Shown: in pieces, positions 1 to 8,003 of the stretch
Numbering within the stretch: the first letter of the stretch is position 1
Layout of the letters: every line of letters starts with the position of its first letter
Source: Chara braunii
Lineage: Eukaryota > Streptophyta > Charophyceae > Charales > Characeae
NCBI GenBank assembly: GCA_003427395.1
Contig: BFEA01001069.1
Coordinates: forward strand, 198,091-218,662
DNA length: 20,572 bases
Reading direction: 5' to 3'
Position numbers and translations under genes: made by a program
The notes under the pieces: model-generated
Database searches by the model: none
Told to the model about the DNA's origin: nothing
What the model saw: the letters and a program-made list of their open reading frames with translations, nothing else

Positions 1-501
1 GGGGTGGGGTGAGGTGTGGTTTGGGTTGGGTGGTGTTTGGGTCGGGCTACCCCCAGCAAGGCTTGTGCCCGCCTAAACTTAAGGCGGGCGAGAGGTTTGA
101 TGGGAGTAGCGTCCCATAGGTGAAAAAAAAACATCGGTCACCTGCACAAAAGAAGAAACAACAAAAAATACGCAGACACGGTCCAAAGGGAAAGGGAAAA
201 TGCACACATATGATACAAAAAAAACATACAGCTGCACACAGTTTTCACATAGAGTTATGCCGTATAAAACATCATGGACAATAAGAAACAGTACTGTCGA
301 AGTAAGTGTGCCATACGAAATATGAAAGGTCGAAACGTGTGTGCACCCAGAAAGGTTTCACAATGAACCATCTGCATGAAATAAGAAAAATTTGCATTGC
401 CTAATAAGGAAAAAGACTATCCTACAGCGACAAACGGTAAAGGAACGTGTCAAAACTACATGATGCGGTCGTGCCACTGACCACTAACAATCACAAAAAA
501 G
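1..501. other. Unassigned non-coding stretch
   Basis: No gene is recognised here. The first ~60 bases are G/T-rich on the plus strand, and the rest is AT-rich with several A runs. Read on the minus strand, positions about 142-172 form a pyrimidine tract ending in TTTTGTGCAG followed by GTGACC, which resembles a 3' splice site. That would fit a transcript running leftward from the interrupted frame at 502-1858, but it is only a motif match. A hairpin at 67-89 is listed separately. Confidence 0.4.
67..89. repeat. Perfect 8-bp GC-rich hairpin
   Basis: GCCCGCCT (67-74) is the exact reverse complement of AGGCGGGC (82-89), with a 7-nt loop between. It could form a stable stem in RNA from either strand. 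No poly-T tract follows, so nothing points to a terminator. Its role is unknown. Confidence 0.55.
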
Positions 502-1858
502 TCAATGGCGTCCAGGGCGTATGGGGGGGCTCGTGCTCCGCCGCTCGCCACGCTCCAAGGTCGCCCGGCGTGCCTCGTGTATCGACAAGTCCTCCTCTCC
601 GTCAGCCTCCTCTGCAGCGACGTCAGTCTGATTGTCGTCAAGCACCGTGACGCCATCAAGTCTCATTTCCCTCTTTGACGCCGCTAAGAGGGTGTTCGTG
701 CGACGTCTCCGTCGCATCATCTCCAACCTCTCACTCCCGGTGGTCTCGCCATCCAGGTGTGATGCTCGTCTCGGTAGCGGTCGCTGTGTCCTAGGAGGCC
801 CCAACACATCTGCCCCGACTCCCAAGGATCTGTGAAACCTCCCTCAATCCGTGAGCCGACACTCGTGCGCTGGGGGCTGCAGATCCACGTCCGCCCGCAC
901 CCTCAACCTCAGCACCCGACCCGCCACGATGCTCGAACCCAGCAGCATGCACCTTCCTCGTGGATGATGTGGACGAGCGTCTCCTCCCCAACCCGGGCTG
1001 CCTCTTCCTAGTACCCGCGGTCGACCTCCTCGTGTTGCTCCAAGGAATGTCAGTGCGGCCAAGTAAAGAAGCCACGGCCCCCGCTGTCGCCTGTCCACGC
1101 TCTCGAGGCCTGCCTGCCGCTGAGGTTGGCGCAGACGGTCGTGTCCCGCGATCTCGTGCAACAGTGGGAGTCGAATACACAGCACTAACTCCCATGGCAT
1201 CCACCGCTACGAAAGCATCTGATGGCGGTGTCGGGCTAGCAAGGCCCCATGAAACGGACTGCATGTGTGGTAGAAGTGCTTTGCCTTTCTTTGAGCCGAT
1301 CAAACTGCCTCGCGGCTGCTCTACGTAACGAGGTGGACGACGCCACGACCGCTGACTGGATGGTCGAAGTGCGGCCGTCGGTGCATCATGCCAAATGGGC
1401 GGTGGCGCCATGACTCCTACTCCCTCCTCCTCGCATCAACCAGGTATAGTCGAGGGCGCACCCACATCTCCATGTCCCTCCCGAACCCTGTCCTCCACTG
1501 TCTCTGCATCTCCCCCGACAACCGCTGGACTCCCAACTGCCTCCGCATCCTCCACGTCTCCCCTGGGTACCGCTCCTCGATCTCCCAGAAGAGCTGTATC
1601 TACACTGTCCACTATCAGGGGGGCCACCGACTGGGCAGCATCAGCCTCTGGCATAGTGGACTAAACCACTTTCTCGCCGCGCGCCTCTCTGTCGTGTGCC
1701 ACTGCCACGGCGTCCGCCTTTCCATCTGGTGGTAGTGGGACGATGGGTGCGCTGTCGATATCAGGCGCTGGTGTCTCGCCCTCTCTCTCTCGAACCGCAT
1801 GTGAAATGCGGGCAGAGCCAAAAAAAAAACAAGAAAAAGAAAAAACGATGTGATTCAA
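502..1858 (-). pseudogene. Interrupted reading frame, unrecognised product
   Basis: On the minus strand one frame runs from 1858 to 791 with only two stops, a TAG at 1661-1663 and a TGA at 1436-1438. A second frame then stays open from 825 to 502. The predicted residues are mostly Ala, Pro, Gly, Arg, Asp and Glu. An acidic stretch lies around 1440-1660, and a basic run (MRRRRR) near 715-730 is followed by a Glu/Asp-rich tail. I recognise no domain, signal peptide or membrane segment. The region is GC-rich, which makes long open frames likely by chance, and the plus strand also has open frames here. It could be exons of a host gene, a decayed transposon gene, or noncoding. The start is arbitrary because the first ~20 codons read through an A-rich tract. 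Confidence 0.22.
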
Positions 1859-1940
1859 CGGGCGTTCAACGGGTATTCAACGGGTATTTAACGGGTATTC
1901 AACGGGTATTCAATGGGTATTCAATGAGATTCAACGGGAT
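1854..1940. repeat. 11-bp minisatellite (TTCAACGGGTA)n
   Basis: Eight consecutive units begin at 1854, 1865, 1876, 1887, 1898, 1909, 1920 and 1930. The consensus is TTCAACGGGTA. Variants are TTCAACGGGCG (first), TTTAACGGGTA (fourth), TTCAATGGGTA (sixth), a 10-nt TTCAATGAGA (seventh) and TTCAACGGGAT (last). Because 11 is not a multiple of 3, the array reads through all three frames. Its translation is therefore not evidence of a gene. Confidence 0.95.
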
Positions 1941-1989
1941 GAATTTATTTTTTGCTCCACGCACGTCCAGCGACGTGTCCGAGGCCCAA

Positions 1990-2130
1990 CGCGCCCTCCC
2001 CGTTGAACAAATATTCAACAGGGAGGGCCCGTTGTACTATTCAACGAGGATTCAACGGGGCCCCGAGGGTTATTCAACGGGTACAACGACGTTGAAACTT
2101 TTCCGTTGCACGTTGAATAGACACATACCC
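1990..2130. repeat. Scattered and inverted copies of the TTCAACGGG unit
   Basis: After a ~50 bp gap the minisatellite unit recurs in both orientations. TTCAAC copies lie near 2014, 2040, 2051 and 2083. Reverse-complement copies (GTTGAA) lie near 2001, 2090 and 2111. Some neighbours form short palindromes, for example CAACGACGTTG near 2085-2095. The mixture suggests slippage plus inversion of the adjacent array. Confidence 0.7.
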
Positions 2131-2140
2131 AACAGGTAAG

Positions 2141-3560
2141 TCAGATTCCTACAAACGATACTATTTTTAGTCTGATTAGTTTGCGAATAGAATGCACAAT
2201 GAACAGAGACAGTTTTAATTATGTTGTCTGTCAGATGTCATATGGCTGTACATCTAACTAATCAAAACATAAAAATAGAGTCATTTGTGTGGATAGGACA
2301 ATATAATTTTTTTCTCAAACTGATCACCTGAAATTTACCCCTCCCTTAGTTCCCCTGAATGTCACTTGACGTCAGCGTCCTTGAGCAATCCGGAGAGCAT
2401 TGCGTGTCTAAAAGGTGTGTGTTCGGCCCACCCCTGTGCCCGGAGTATCTGCTGAGCTGGCCAGCCCTGCACTGGATTATCCTCGCGTGCAGCGAGCCTT
2501 ACAACCATTGGCTGATCCAGCGGCAATTTAACGACCGGCCCCAAGTGTCATCAGAAATTATTTTACGTCGCAAACAGGACGACGATCACAACCAATGGTT
2601 TGCCCTACCGGTGTTTATTTAAAGACGCCCGGTTCTCGTCTCCCACTTAGGGTTGGCCTGCCCTTCAGTACCCATCTAACAGCGCAGCAAGCCAAACAAA
2701 GGACAAGCAGCAAAGCATGCGTGCTCTACTCCCGGTGGGTTTGCATGGTGACTGTGACCCAGTGCTTCGTCCAGGGCCCTTTAGAAAGCTCCGCCCATCT
2801 TCTCCCTGATGCTCCACGTGAACATTGCCGACTCTCAAGGTTGATTGCACTCGGCACCTCACAATGAGAGGACTCTCAAGATGGAACACACAAGCTCACG
2901 GTAAGAAGGGTCGAAGAGGGTACATAAGGTTAAGAGCAACGTACCTCGTTCATGCTGCCCCCAACCACAGAGATAATCTCACCAGATGACATGATGTCAA
3001 TTGTGATGACCAATCATTGCTTTGGCACAACCAGCATTACACGCCGTTCCACCTCAGCACGAATCACACATTAGATAGTTCTCAACTTCTCATCACACTG
3101 TCCAGACCCATATTACACCATGTAGCCTTCCTGGCAATCCCCTCACCTCCTGGGTCGCCACTCACTCGTCTCCGCCCTCCCTACATGCAAAATCGCCAAG
3201 TGGCATAGACAATCACCCAATCATCTAATCATTCAGTGATCCCATGGTCAACAAACATTCCCGTTACTGTATCATACATTCGACATCGCAACAACATCAA
3301 CTCTTGTCATTAGCTATTCATCACGAGCTAAGATGAGCGAAAAGAGAAACAACTAGCACATCATGCAACCATCCCCGATGCAGAACTCATCCATCTGTTA
3401 TACACAAAGAGGAGTAGATCAGAATCGAGCAGAAGCGCCAATCACAGGCGAAAACAAGGAAAGATGCCGAATCGAAAAGTAAGGGCGGGTCGTCCGTAGT
3501 CGCAATCAAAACTTATATACAAAAAACAAAGGAAAAGACAAACAAAATCGCAACTCCATG
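2141..3560. other. Unassigned intergenic DNA
   Basis: About 1.4 kb without a convincing coding region. Short open frames occur on both strands but are below 100 codons, and none resembles a known protein. The plus-strand motif cluster at 2367-2623 is the only organised signal I can see. At its left edge CAG|GTAAGT (about 2133-2141) matches a 5' splice-site consensus, but no exon can be supported upstream of it. Confidence 0.5.
2367..2623 (+). promoter_or_regulatory. Possible promoter: bZIP site, CCAAT boxes, TATA-like
   Basis: The palindrome TGACGTCA (2367-2374) is a classical bZIP/CRE-type site. An inverted CCAAT box (ATTGG) lies at 2507-2511, a direct CCAAT at 2592-2596 and TATTTAAA at 2616-2623. 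The order is that of a plus-strand promoter with a start near 2650. The nearest downstream ATG (about 2718) opens only a ~30-codon frame. All motifs are short and could be chance, and no transcript or gene is evident. Confidence 0.3.
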
Positions 3561-3572
3561 TCCATCCATCTC

Positions 3573-3574
<2 letters not shown>

Positions 3575-3641
<67 letters not shown>

Positions 3642-3642
3642 N

Positions 3643-3687
<45 letters not shown>
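3575..3687. repeat. (CT)n microsatellite, about 113 bp
   Basis: A nearly pure CT dinucleotide tract, broken only by an unresolved base at 3642 where the CT/TC phase changes. The N and the phase change suggest the true length was not resolved by sequencing. On the minus strand it reads (GA)n. GA tracts are common in plant promoters and 5' leaders, and this one lies about 250 bp downstream of the minus-strand TATA candidate at 3959-3965. Confidence 0.98.
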
Positions 3688-3693
<6 letters not shown>

Positions 3694-3958
3694 CTCTCCG
3701 ATGCGGACGGTCCGTCGTCACGCACCAACCCACAAAGTTGTCACCCCGCTAAGTCCTCCTGTGCCCGTCGGATTCACCCGCGCGCTACAATCCGTCGTAG
3801 CCCCACTCGTCAATCCCGCACATTTGGCACCAGCCCGTCGGGTCGCCCAACTCCCACTTCAACTCACCTCTTACTTGCTCATGAGCCAACCCTCACTGAT
3901 CGCGCTAACCCGAGCTTCTAGCGACTGTTTAAGAGAGGTATCTAATCGCGCAGCCGGA

Positions 3959-3978
3959 ATTTATAGCGTGCATGCATG
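3959..3978 (-). promoter_or_regulatory. Candidate minus-strand core promoter (TATA + RY motif)
   Basis: On the minus strand the order is CATGCATG (3971-3978), then TATAAAT (3959-3965). CATGCATG is the RY/Sph-type element known from plant promoters, and TATAAAT is a good TATA box. Transcription would start near 3930 and run leftward through the GA tract into the region holding the interrupted frame at 502-1858. Supporting evidence is limited to motif identity, order and spacing. Confidence 0.35.
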
Positions 3979-4735
3979 CGCGAAGAACACGGAATTGCAA
4001 GGACTTAGGAAGAAAGAAGGGAAGGGATTGCCTACGTTCTGCATGACCAGACCGCGGCGTGGGGGACGTAGCCACTCTCCACGCATCGATCCGATTATGC
4101 AGCCCGCGGGTAACCAGCCACAACAAGAAGGAAAAGAGAGGGCGGGAAAGACGAAGTCCAAGAAGAAAGATACAGTTACAATGGCACCTACTAAAAAAAT
4201 AAAGTTACACACAAGATTAAGGGATCCGACTAATCAGAGTTCCGCGGCAGCCGCAAAAAGAAGCGTGCAAGCAAAGGCAACGCGTGGCAAAAGAAGTCCC
4301 GAATTCCAAAATTCCAAAATTCCTAACTAATGCAAAAAGGAACTTCAATAAAGCACAAATTCCGAATAGAAAGTCCGACATTCCAAGAGCCGTCAAGGCT
4401 CGACAAGATTCAAAAATAAATTTCAAAAAAGAACGAAGCAAAATTCCGGCGCGATCTCCGCGCCAAACACCCGACAACAGAATAAGCGACGTCACCCATT
4501 ATCAATCGCGCGCGTGGCGGTGCGCCAGCCACTCAATCGATCATCCCGGGACTCGCCCAGCTCTGAACCCAGCCATCTTAAAAGAAGAGACACAAGAAGA
4601 TGAAGAAGCGAGGACACTGTTGCAATTTTCCCTTCGATCCCGATCTCCCGTAATTGGTCCAACCTTCCCATCTTAGGACCCCTCATTATCACCGCGCAGA
4701 AAATCGCGCGGAACAGAAATTGGTTCATCACAACC
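3979..4735. other. Unassigned intergenic DNA
   Basis: No recognisable gene. A plus-strand frame runs from 3701 to 4330 with a Lys/Arg-rich second half, but it starts beside the CT tract and has no recognisable domain, so I do not call it. AATTCC is repeated around 4300-4325. CCGCGC (4692-4697) and GCGCGG (4706-4711) form a 6-bp hairpin just before LINE E homology begins. Confidence 0.45.
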
Positions 4736-5376
4736 TGGCTTCCAACTGGAAAATCTGGATTCGGGGAAATTAAGGAGGGCCTTGAAGAGGATTCCCTCCC
4801 TGAAACATGAGAGTCTGATGTGGACACAATCCCTGTTCATAACTCCGTCCGCAGTCTGGCTGAGTTCAAGTTTAAGAGGGATGGACGTTACTGTGACATG
4901 TATGTGTTGTGACTGTTCCTGGGGCCTGGGAAAGTACGTGGGACTCCCACCTGGGGATGTACTGGCCGCGGGCCTATCAGATCTGGCAATGGTGGATAAA
5001 CTAGTGGAAGAGAACTGTAAGCAGTGCCTTTGTCTGGTCACAGGAATGGACACAGTACGGACTGTGTCCAGAGACTGTGGATCTAGGAAAAGGCTGGGGA
5101 TATGTAGCACTGGTTTGCGGAGGAGTGATCAAGGACTCTATTTGGAAAGCAAGGAATAAGGCTGTGTTCAAACTTCAAAGTCGAAGACACCTCGTTCGCT
5201 GCTCAGATAGTAGCAATCAAGAGTGCAACAAGGGGGGACCCCGTACCAAGGGCTTGTACTGGTTCAAGGAGACATGGGCAAAAGACTCAATCTTGGCCTC
5301 AGTTAATTCTGAAGGGGAACTCCTGTTAGCCAACTGGATGCGACAAGAAAACAGAGAGGACGGTACTCTCATATGA
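4736..5376 (+). pseudogene. LINE E ORF2, C-terminal remnant with RVT zinc finger
   Basis: Homologous to the ends of the LINE A, B and C ORF2 proteins. Recognisable pieces in order are ITPSAVWLS (around 4837), a damaged zinc-finger region with CCDCSW (around 4905), QIWQWW (around 4980), GWGYVALVC and IWKARN (5092-5160), and near the end YWFKETW and LLANW. It ends in TGA at 5374-5376. At least one frameshift lies near 4950 and an in-frame TAG at 5002-5004. The Cys/His ligands after the first CXXC are not clearly preserved, so the finger is probably dead. It cannot encode a working protein: the endonuclease and reverse transcriptase were lost by 5' truncation. It is closest to LINE C, sharing the WF.TW...EG.L.L..W C-terminal pattern. 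Confidence 0.85.
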
Positions 5377-5410
5377 GCAAGGGGTCGACAATAGGCCAAA
5401 CTAGGGGCGT

Positions 5411-5566
5411 CGCCGCACGCCACACGAAACGAAAAATGAAACACGTGCATCTTCCAGCAGAAAATGGCCAGGTTCATCCGTTTGCTATAAATAGTAACCA
5501 CTGTATGTTGCCACCTTCCGTGGGCAGATGCACTCGTTTCGTTTTCGTTTCGTGCGCCGTGGGGCG
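5411..5566. repeat. Foldback (MITE-like) inverted repeat in LINE E 3' UTR
   Basis: The arm at 5411-5452 pairs with the arm at 5526-5566. The best-matched core is CACGAAACGAAAA (from 5423) against TTTTCGTTTCGTG (ending 5554), and GTGCATCT (5445-5452) also has its exact complement at the inner edge of the right arm (5526-5533). The outer 13 bases match at 10 positions. The loop is 73 nt and contains TATAAATA (5486-5493). GGGGCG occurs at 5404-5409 and again at 5561-5566, a possible but unconvincing target duplication. The size (~156 bp) and arms resemble a small foldback transposon. No known family is recognised. Confidence 0.7.
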
Positions 5567-5768
5567 AGGCCCTGGGACAATTTATGGAGCAGAATCGATT
5601 GGCAGGACCTCGCTTTTCTTCAGAAAAAAATTCATGTAGTAATGAGGCGAGATTGTTTTATGAAGTCCAATAATAGAGGAATGTATGTTGGTGGCTTTTT
5701 GGCTTGTCGTACAGATTTAGCTCACTAGAACGCAGTAGGAGCCTTTGATTGAGGTAAAAAAGAGAGAT
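5567..5768 (+). other. LINE E 3' UTR, left part
   Basis: Non-coding sequence between the foldback repeat and the LINE C insertion. A segment around 5672-5695 resembles part of LINE C's own UTR around 6605-6628 (shared GAGGAATGTA), which supports its origin as LINE 3' UTR. It ends in AAAAAAGAGAGAT, the left copy of the LINE C flanking repeat. Confidence 0.6.
5756..5768. repeat. Left target-site duplication of LINE C
   Basis: AAAAAAGAGAGAT at 5756-5768 recurs at 6945-6957, where its A residues merge with the LINE C poly-A tail. The unambiguous part is GAGAGAT (7 bp). Confidence 0.8.
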
Positions 5769-6454
5769 CTGATTGCGGCAGATCGGCAGATCGCCTTTTG
5801 AAAGAGTCAGGCTTCTCTCTGGGGAACCTGGATCTGTTTGGGTTTTGGGAGGGTTTAAAGGGTATGGTCTCACAGAAGCTGGCTAGTCTGGCATGGCTTC
5901 AGCTGCTCCTGGTGACACCATCTGCCACATGGTTGGCAGCAAGGGGAATGGAGATTGGAGAGCAATGTGTTCGCTGTAACTGGTGATGGGAAACAACAGC
6001 CCATATCTGGTGCTACTGCCCACATTCCCTCAAACTTTGGGAATGGTGGAAGGAGAAATGGAAAGTAATTGCGGGTAACAATTTTCCTTGGACACAGGAA
6101 TGGATACTTTTTGGAAAAACAGACTCAACCCAAGATTTCGCTCTGGGAGTGGGGTATGTAGCCTTGGCATGCAGAGGAGCCATTATGGAAACAATTTGGA
6201 AGGCTCGCAACAGAGCCCTCTTCAAAAAGGAGGAATCCTCCTTCCACGAACTCAGCAGCATGGCGGTATCCATGATAAGGCAGAGGATTCGGGTAGACTG
6301 GCACTCGGTAAGATCCCAGGCGAGGAAGAACATATACTGGTTCTCTCAGACTTGGGGAAAAGCTGGCAAACTGGTGAGCTTTTCATCAGAAGGCCATCTC
6401 GTGTTGGCAGACTGGCTTCAGCAAGGAAAAGAAAGGACAGGAACACGGGCTTGA
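5769..6454 (+). pseudogene. LINE C ORF2, C-terminal fragment with RVT zinc finger
   Basis: One frame stays open except for a TGA at 5984-5986, which falls inside the zinc finger between CVRCNW and WETTAHIW. The finger keeps the CX2CX8HX4C spacing (Cys, Cys, His, Cys) seen in LINE A and LINE B. It is followed by WEWW, GVGYVALAC and IWKARN, the family's conserved C-terminal block, and ends in TGA at 6452-6454. The protein start, endonuclease and reverse transcriptase were never inserted, so this copy is non-functional in itself. The internal TGA most simply replaces a Gly or Ala codon, since the sisters have WGWETT or WAWETT there. Confidence 0.9.
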
Positions 6455-6828
6455 ATGGAAGAAAGGGTCGTGTCGTAGGCCTGCTTCCTTGTTCTTAGGA
6501 AGAGTTTGGTTACATAGCGTCCTGGTGTTAGCTGTGTATAACTCTCCGACTTTCCCTTCACAGTCCTTGTGGTAGTTTCCTGGAACTAGTTCGTAGTAAT
6601 TGGATTAATGAGGAATGTAGGTAATGGCGAGTTATAACGTTTTGGTTGCATAGGTAGGTTTTGAGTATAATTTTTTGCGTGTGGCTAGCTTAGGAACTGC
6701 TCAGACTCCCCTTTCTGTTGGATTGGCTGTAGTCGAGTTCCCCTGTTATTTAGTTAACCCAGACATAGAGTAGGTATAACTTGGGCTTCAGGTAGAAGAG
6801 GTGTTCAGTCTATTGACTGTAAACTAAA

Positions 6829-6845
6829 CTGGCTGATGCTGCTAG
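6829..6845 (+). other. Conserved 3' UTR hairpin, LINE C copy
   Basis: CTGGC pairs with GCTAG around the loop TGATGCT (17 nt, one G-U pair). It lies 86 nt before the A tail. The same 5-bp stem and 7-nt loop occurs at 7069-7085, 7705-7721 and 16176-16192 in the other LINE copies. Confidence 0.75.
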
Positions 6846-6869
6846 GATAACTTCCGAGTAGAATTTTGT

Positions 6870-6884
6870 GAGGTCCCCGGCCTC
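6870..6884 (+). other. Second 3'-terminal stem, LINE C copy
   Basis: GAGGTC / GGCCTC around a CCC loop (one G-U pair). It belongs to the shared TCCCCGGCCTC motif near the end of all four LINE 3' UTRs. LINE E has an enlarged version at 7187-7209. Confidence 0.55.
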
Positions 6885-6950
6885 GACTGTTATTTTGGAA
6901 TATATAAATCACTGTTTAAGAACTTTAAGTGAAAAAAAAAAAAAAAAAAA

Positions 6951-7244
6951 GAGAGATTTTTTTAGGCAGGAGTAGCAGACTGAAATCGGAGGGGTACTGG
7001 CTACACACTTCAGTAGTAGGCATTTTGGACACTTTAGTCTGTTGGTTTCATGTGACTCAGAAGCGAAACCGGCTGATGCTGCCGGGATAACTCCGGGGGC
7101 GAGGTCCCATTAGCAGTGGGATAGGAGTGTGGGCGATCCACACTGAGTGGCAGCGGGCTGACAGGTTCATTACGAATTTCTGGGATGAGGTCCCCGACTC
7201 CCCGGCCTCGTTCCAAGTGTTGTCTCGAAATATATAACGATATT
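6951..7244 (+). other. LINE E 3' UTR, right part
   Basis: Begins with GAGAGAT (6951-6957), the right copy of the LINE C target duplication. It contains the conserved hairpin at 7069-7085, then the GAGGTCCCCG...CCCCGGCCTC motif (7187-7209) and a TATATAA stretch just before the A tail, in the same order as at the end of LINE C. It cannot belong to LINE C, whose own tail precedes it. Confidence 0.75.
7069..7085 (+). other. Conserved 3' UTR hairpin, LINE E copy
   Basis: CCGGC pairs perfectly with GCCGG around the loop TGATGCT. Relative to LINE C (CTGGC/GCTAG), the second base pair changes from T-A to C-G on both sides of the stem. Confidence 0.75.
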
Positions 7245-7275
7245 AAAAAAAAAAAAGAAAAAAAAAAGGAAAAAA

Positions 7276-7589
7276 CAAGGCAACTCCTGTCTACTCGTGG
7301 GGAGCAACACGTGGGCGAATAATTCGTGGGTAGCAACACCTGGGGCGAGGTGCCAGTAGCAAAGTGGATTGGATACAAGGCCTGAATCTGGCGGAGTTTG
7401 TGGAAAGGTGCAGAAAATCGAGTTTGAACTGCTTTTCTGCATCTGTGCGTAAAACACGACAAGATTCAGGAGCTTAATCCACTCCTCTTTGCTAGTGGGA
7501 CCCCGTCCCTGGGGCGAAGTGTCACGAGCGAAGAAGATTGGATTGGGGCCTCGCCACACCACTCTCGAAAAGCGAAAATTTTTCGAGAG
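7276..7589. repeat. Imperfect direct repeats between LINE E and LINE A
   Basis: No gene is seen. Two 49-nt imperfect direct repeats lie at 7322-7370 and 7493-7541, both built around CCTGGGGCGA and ending in GATTGG. A related ~27-bp pair begins near 7293 and 7322 (CGTGGGGAGCAACAC / CGTGGGTAGCAACAC). The block ends with the 11-bp inverted repeat at 7561-7590. I recognise no family. Confidence 0.55.
7379..7480 (+). repeat. Dispersed repeat, left copy
   Basis: Resembles 15201-15305 in the same orientation, sharing GCCTGAAT, GTGCAGAAAATCGAG, TTGAACTGC and TTTCTGCAT in the same order. Here GCAGAAAA (7410-7417) and TTTTCTGC (7433-7440) form an 8-bp stem. The two copies differ at all three codon positions, so this looks like a non-coding repeat and not a gene family. 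Confidence 0.65.
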
Positions 7590-7590
7590 T
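7561..7590. repeat. 11-bp perfect inverted repeat at the LINE A 3' junction
   Basis: ACTCTCGAAAA (7561-7571) and TTTTCGAGAGT (7580-7590) are exact reverse complements, 8 nt apart. The LINE A A tail begins 9 nt further on. The same motif recurs many times just beyond the other end of LINE A, so LINE A landed inside a motif cluster. Confidence 0.9.
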
Positions 7591-7593
7591 TGT

Positions 7594-7603
<10 letters not shown>
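7590..7603. repeat. LINE A target-site duplication, 3' side
   Basis: TTGTCAGACTTTTT here and at 14828-14841 is identical. At this end the Ts merge with the T tract that is the minus-strand A tail, so nine bases (7590-7598) are independent of the tail. Confidence 0.75.
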
Positions 7604-7633
<30 letters not shown>

Positions 7634-8003
7634 CGGAGAAAACATGAGAGCTTTTATCAATAAACAAGTTGAGGCCCGGGACCCCACAATTCAACCCGGA
7701 TATACTGGTGCCATTACCCAGCTTCGGCTCAATACTGGAAACCGGGTCCAGCGTCCCCAAACTTGTCCTTACTCTCTAAACAAATTCTCCAAAAAGTGTA
7801 ATTCTCTGAAGCTCATGAAAAGGGGAGGAGTTCAGAAGCCTCCGGGCTCTTCTGAAACTCACCAACACATCTACCTGCTACACTACAAAATACAGCCAAC
7901 CCCCCTACACACCACCTCATACTTCCAGCAGGTAAACGTGAAAGACCAACCCTGAGAGAGAAAGACCACATCGTTACAAGAGAAACGAGAGAAAACTCGC
8001 TAC
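7634..8003 (-). other. LINE A 3' UTR
   Basis: Non-coding 370-nt trailer between the ORF2 stop and the A tail. In transcript order it holds a CTGGA/TCCAG stem (7751-7735), the conserved hairpin (7721-7705), a CCGGG/CCCGG stem (7699-7676) and a CCCGGGCCTC motif. The outer stem at 7735-7751 lies within 24 bases that differ from LINE B at only one position. In LINE B the same modules occur in a different order. Confidence 0.75.
7705..7721 (-). other. Conserved 3' UTR hairpin, LINE A copy
   Basis: On the minus strand CTGGG pairs with ACCAG around TAATGGC (four pairs plus one G-A mismatch). It lies 72 nt before the A tail and corresponds to the hairpins in LINE B, C and E. Confidence 0.65.

Larger units (their letters stand above)
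5769..6950 (+). mobile_element. LINE C: 5'-truncated LINE nested in LINE E
   Basis: About 1.18 kb: the last ~228 codons of ORF2, a 477-nt 3' UTR (6455-6931) and a 19-nt A tail (6932-6950). GAGAGAT follows the tail and also ends the sequence just before the element, so the boundaries are well defined. 5' truncation followed by a tail and a short duplication is the normal outcome of target-primed reverse transcription. The insertion splits the 3' UTR of LINE E, so LINE C is the younger of the two. Consistent with that, it has one stop and no frameshift in the retained ORF2, while LINE E has both. Confidence 0.88.
4736..7275 (+). mobile_element. LINE E: 5'-truncated non-LTR retrotransposon, split by LINE C
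   Basis: Plus-strand LINE fragment. It keeps the last ~210 codons of ORF2 (to 5376) and a 3' UTR running 5377-5768 and then 6951-7244. It ends in an A-rich tail at 7245-7275 (12 A, G, 10 A, GG, 6 A). The UTR is interrupted by LINE C and carries a foldback repeat at 5411-5566. Joining the halves is supported by the direct repeat flanking LINE C. It is also supported by the conserved hairpin and TCCCCGG/GGCCTC motifs in the right half, which match the end of LINE C's own UTR. Removing both insertions leaves a UTR of about 530 nt, close to the 370-477 nt of the other copies. The 5' edge is set by where similarity fades and is uncertain by tens of bases. Confidence 0.75.

Noticed and set aside
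1696-2139. 147-codon plus-strand frame ending near a perfect 5' splice-site motif (CAG|GTAAGT)
   Set aside because: It runs through an A-rich tract and the 11-bp minisatellite, and no domain is visible. A lone donor motif is common by chance.
3506-3752. Open frames across the CT tract on both strands (Arg-Glu or Ser-Leu repeats)
   Set aside because: They are translations of a dinucleotide repeat. The frame also contains an N and a phase change, so there is no coding evidence.
3701-4330. 209-codon basic plus-strand frame
   Set aside because: It has no recognisable domain, starts beside the microsatellite, and lies across the minus-strand TATA candidate.
7599-7633. T35 tract as a simple microsatellite
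   Set aside because: It lies exactly at the 3' end of LINE A on the minus strand, next to the target duplication, so it is the element's A tail.
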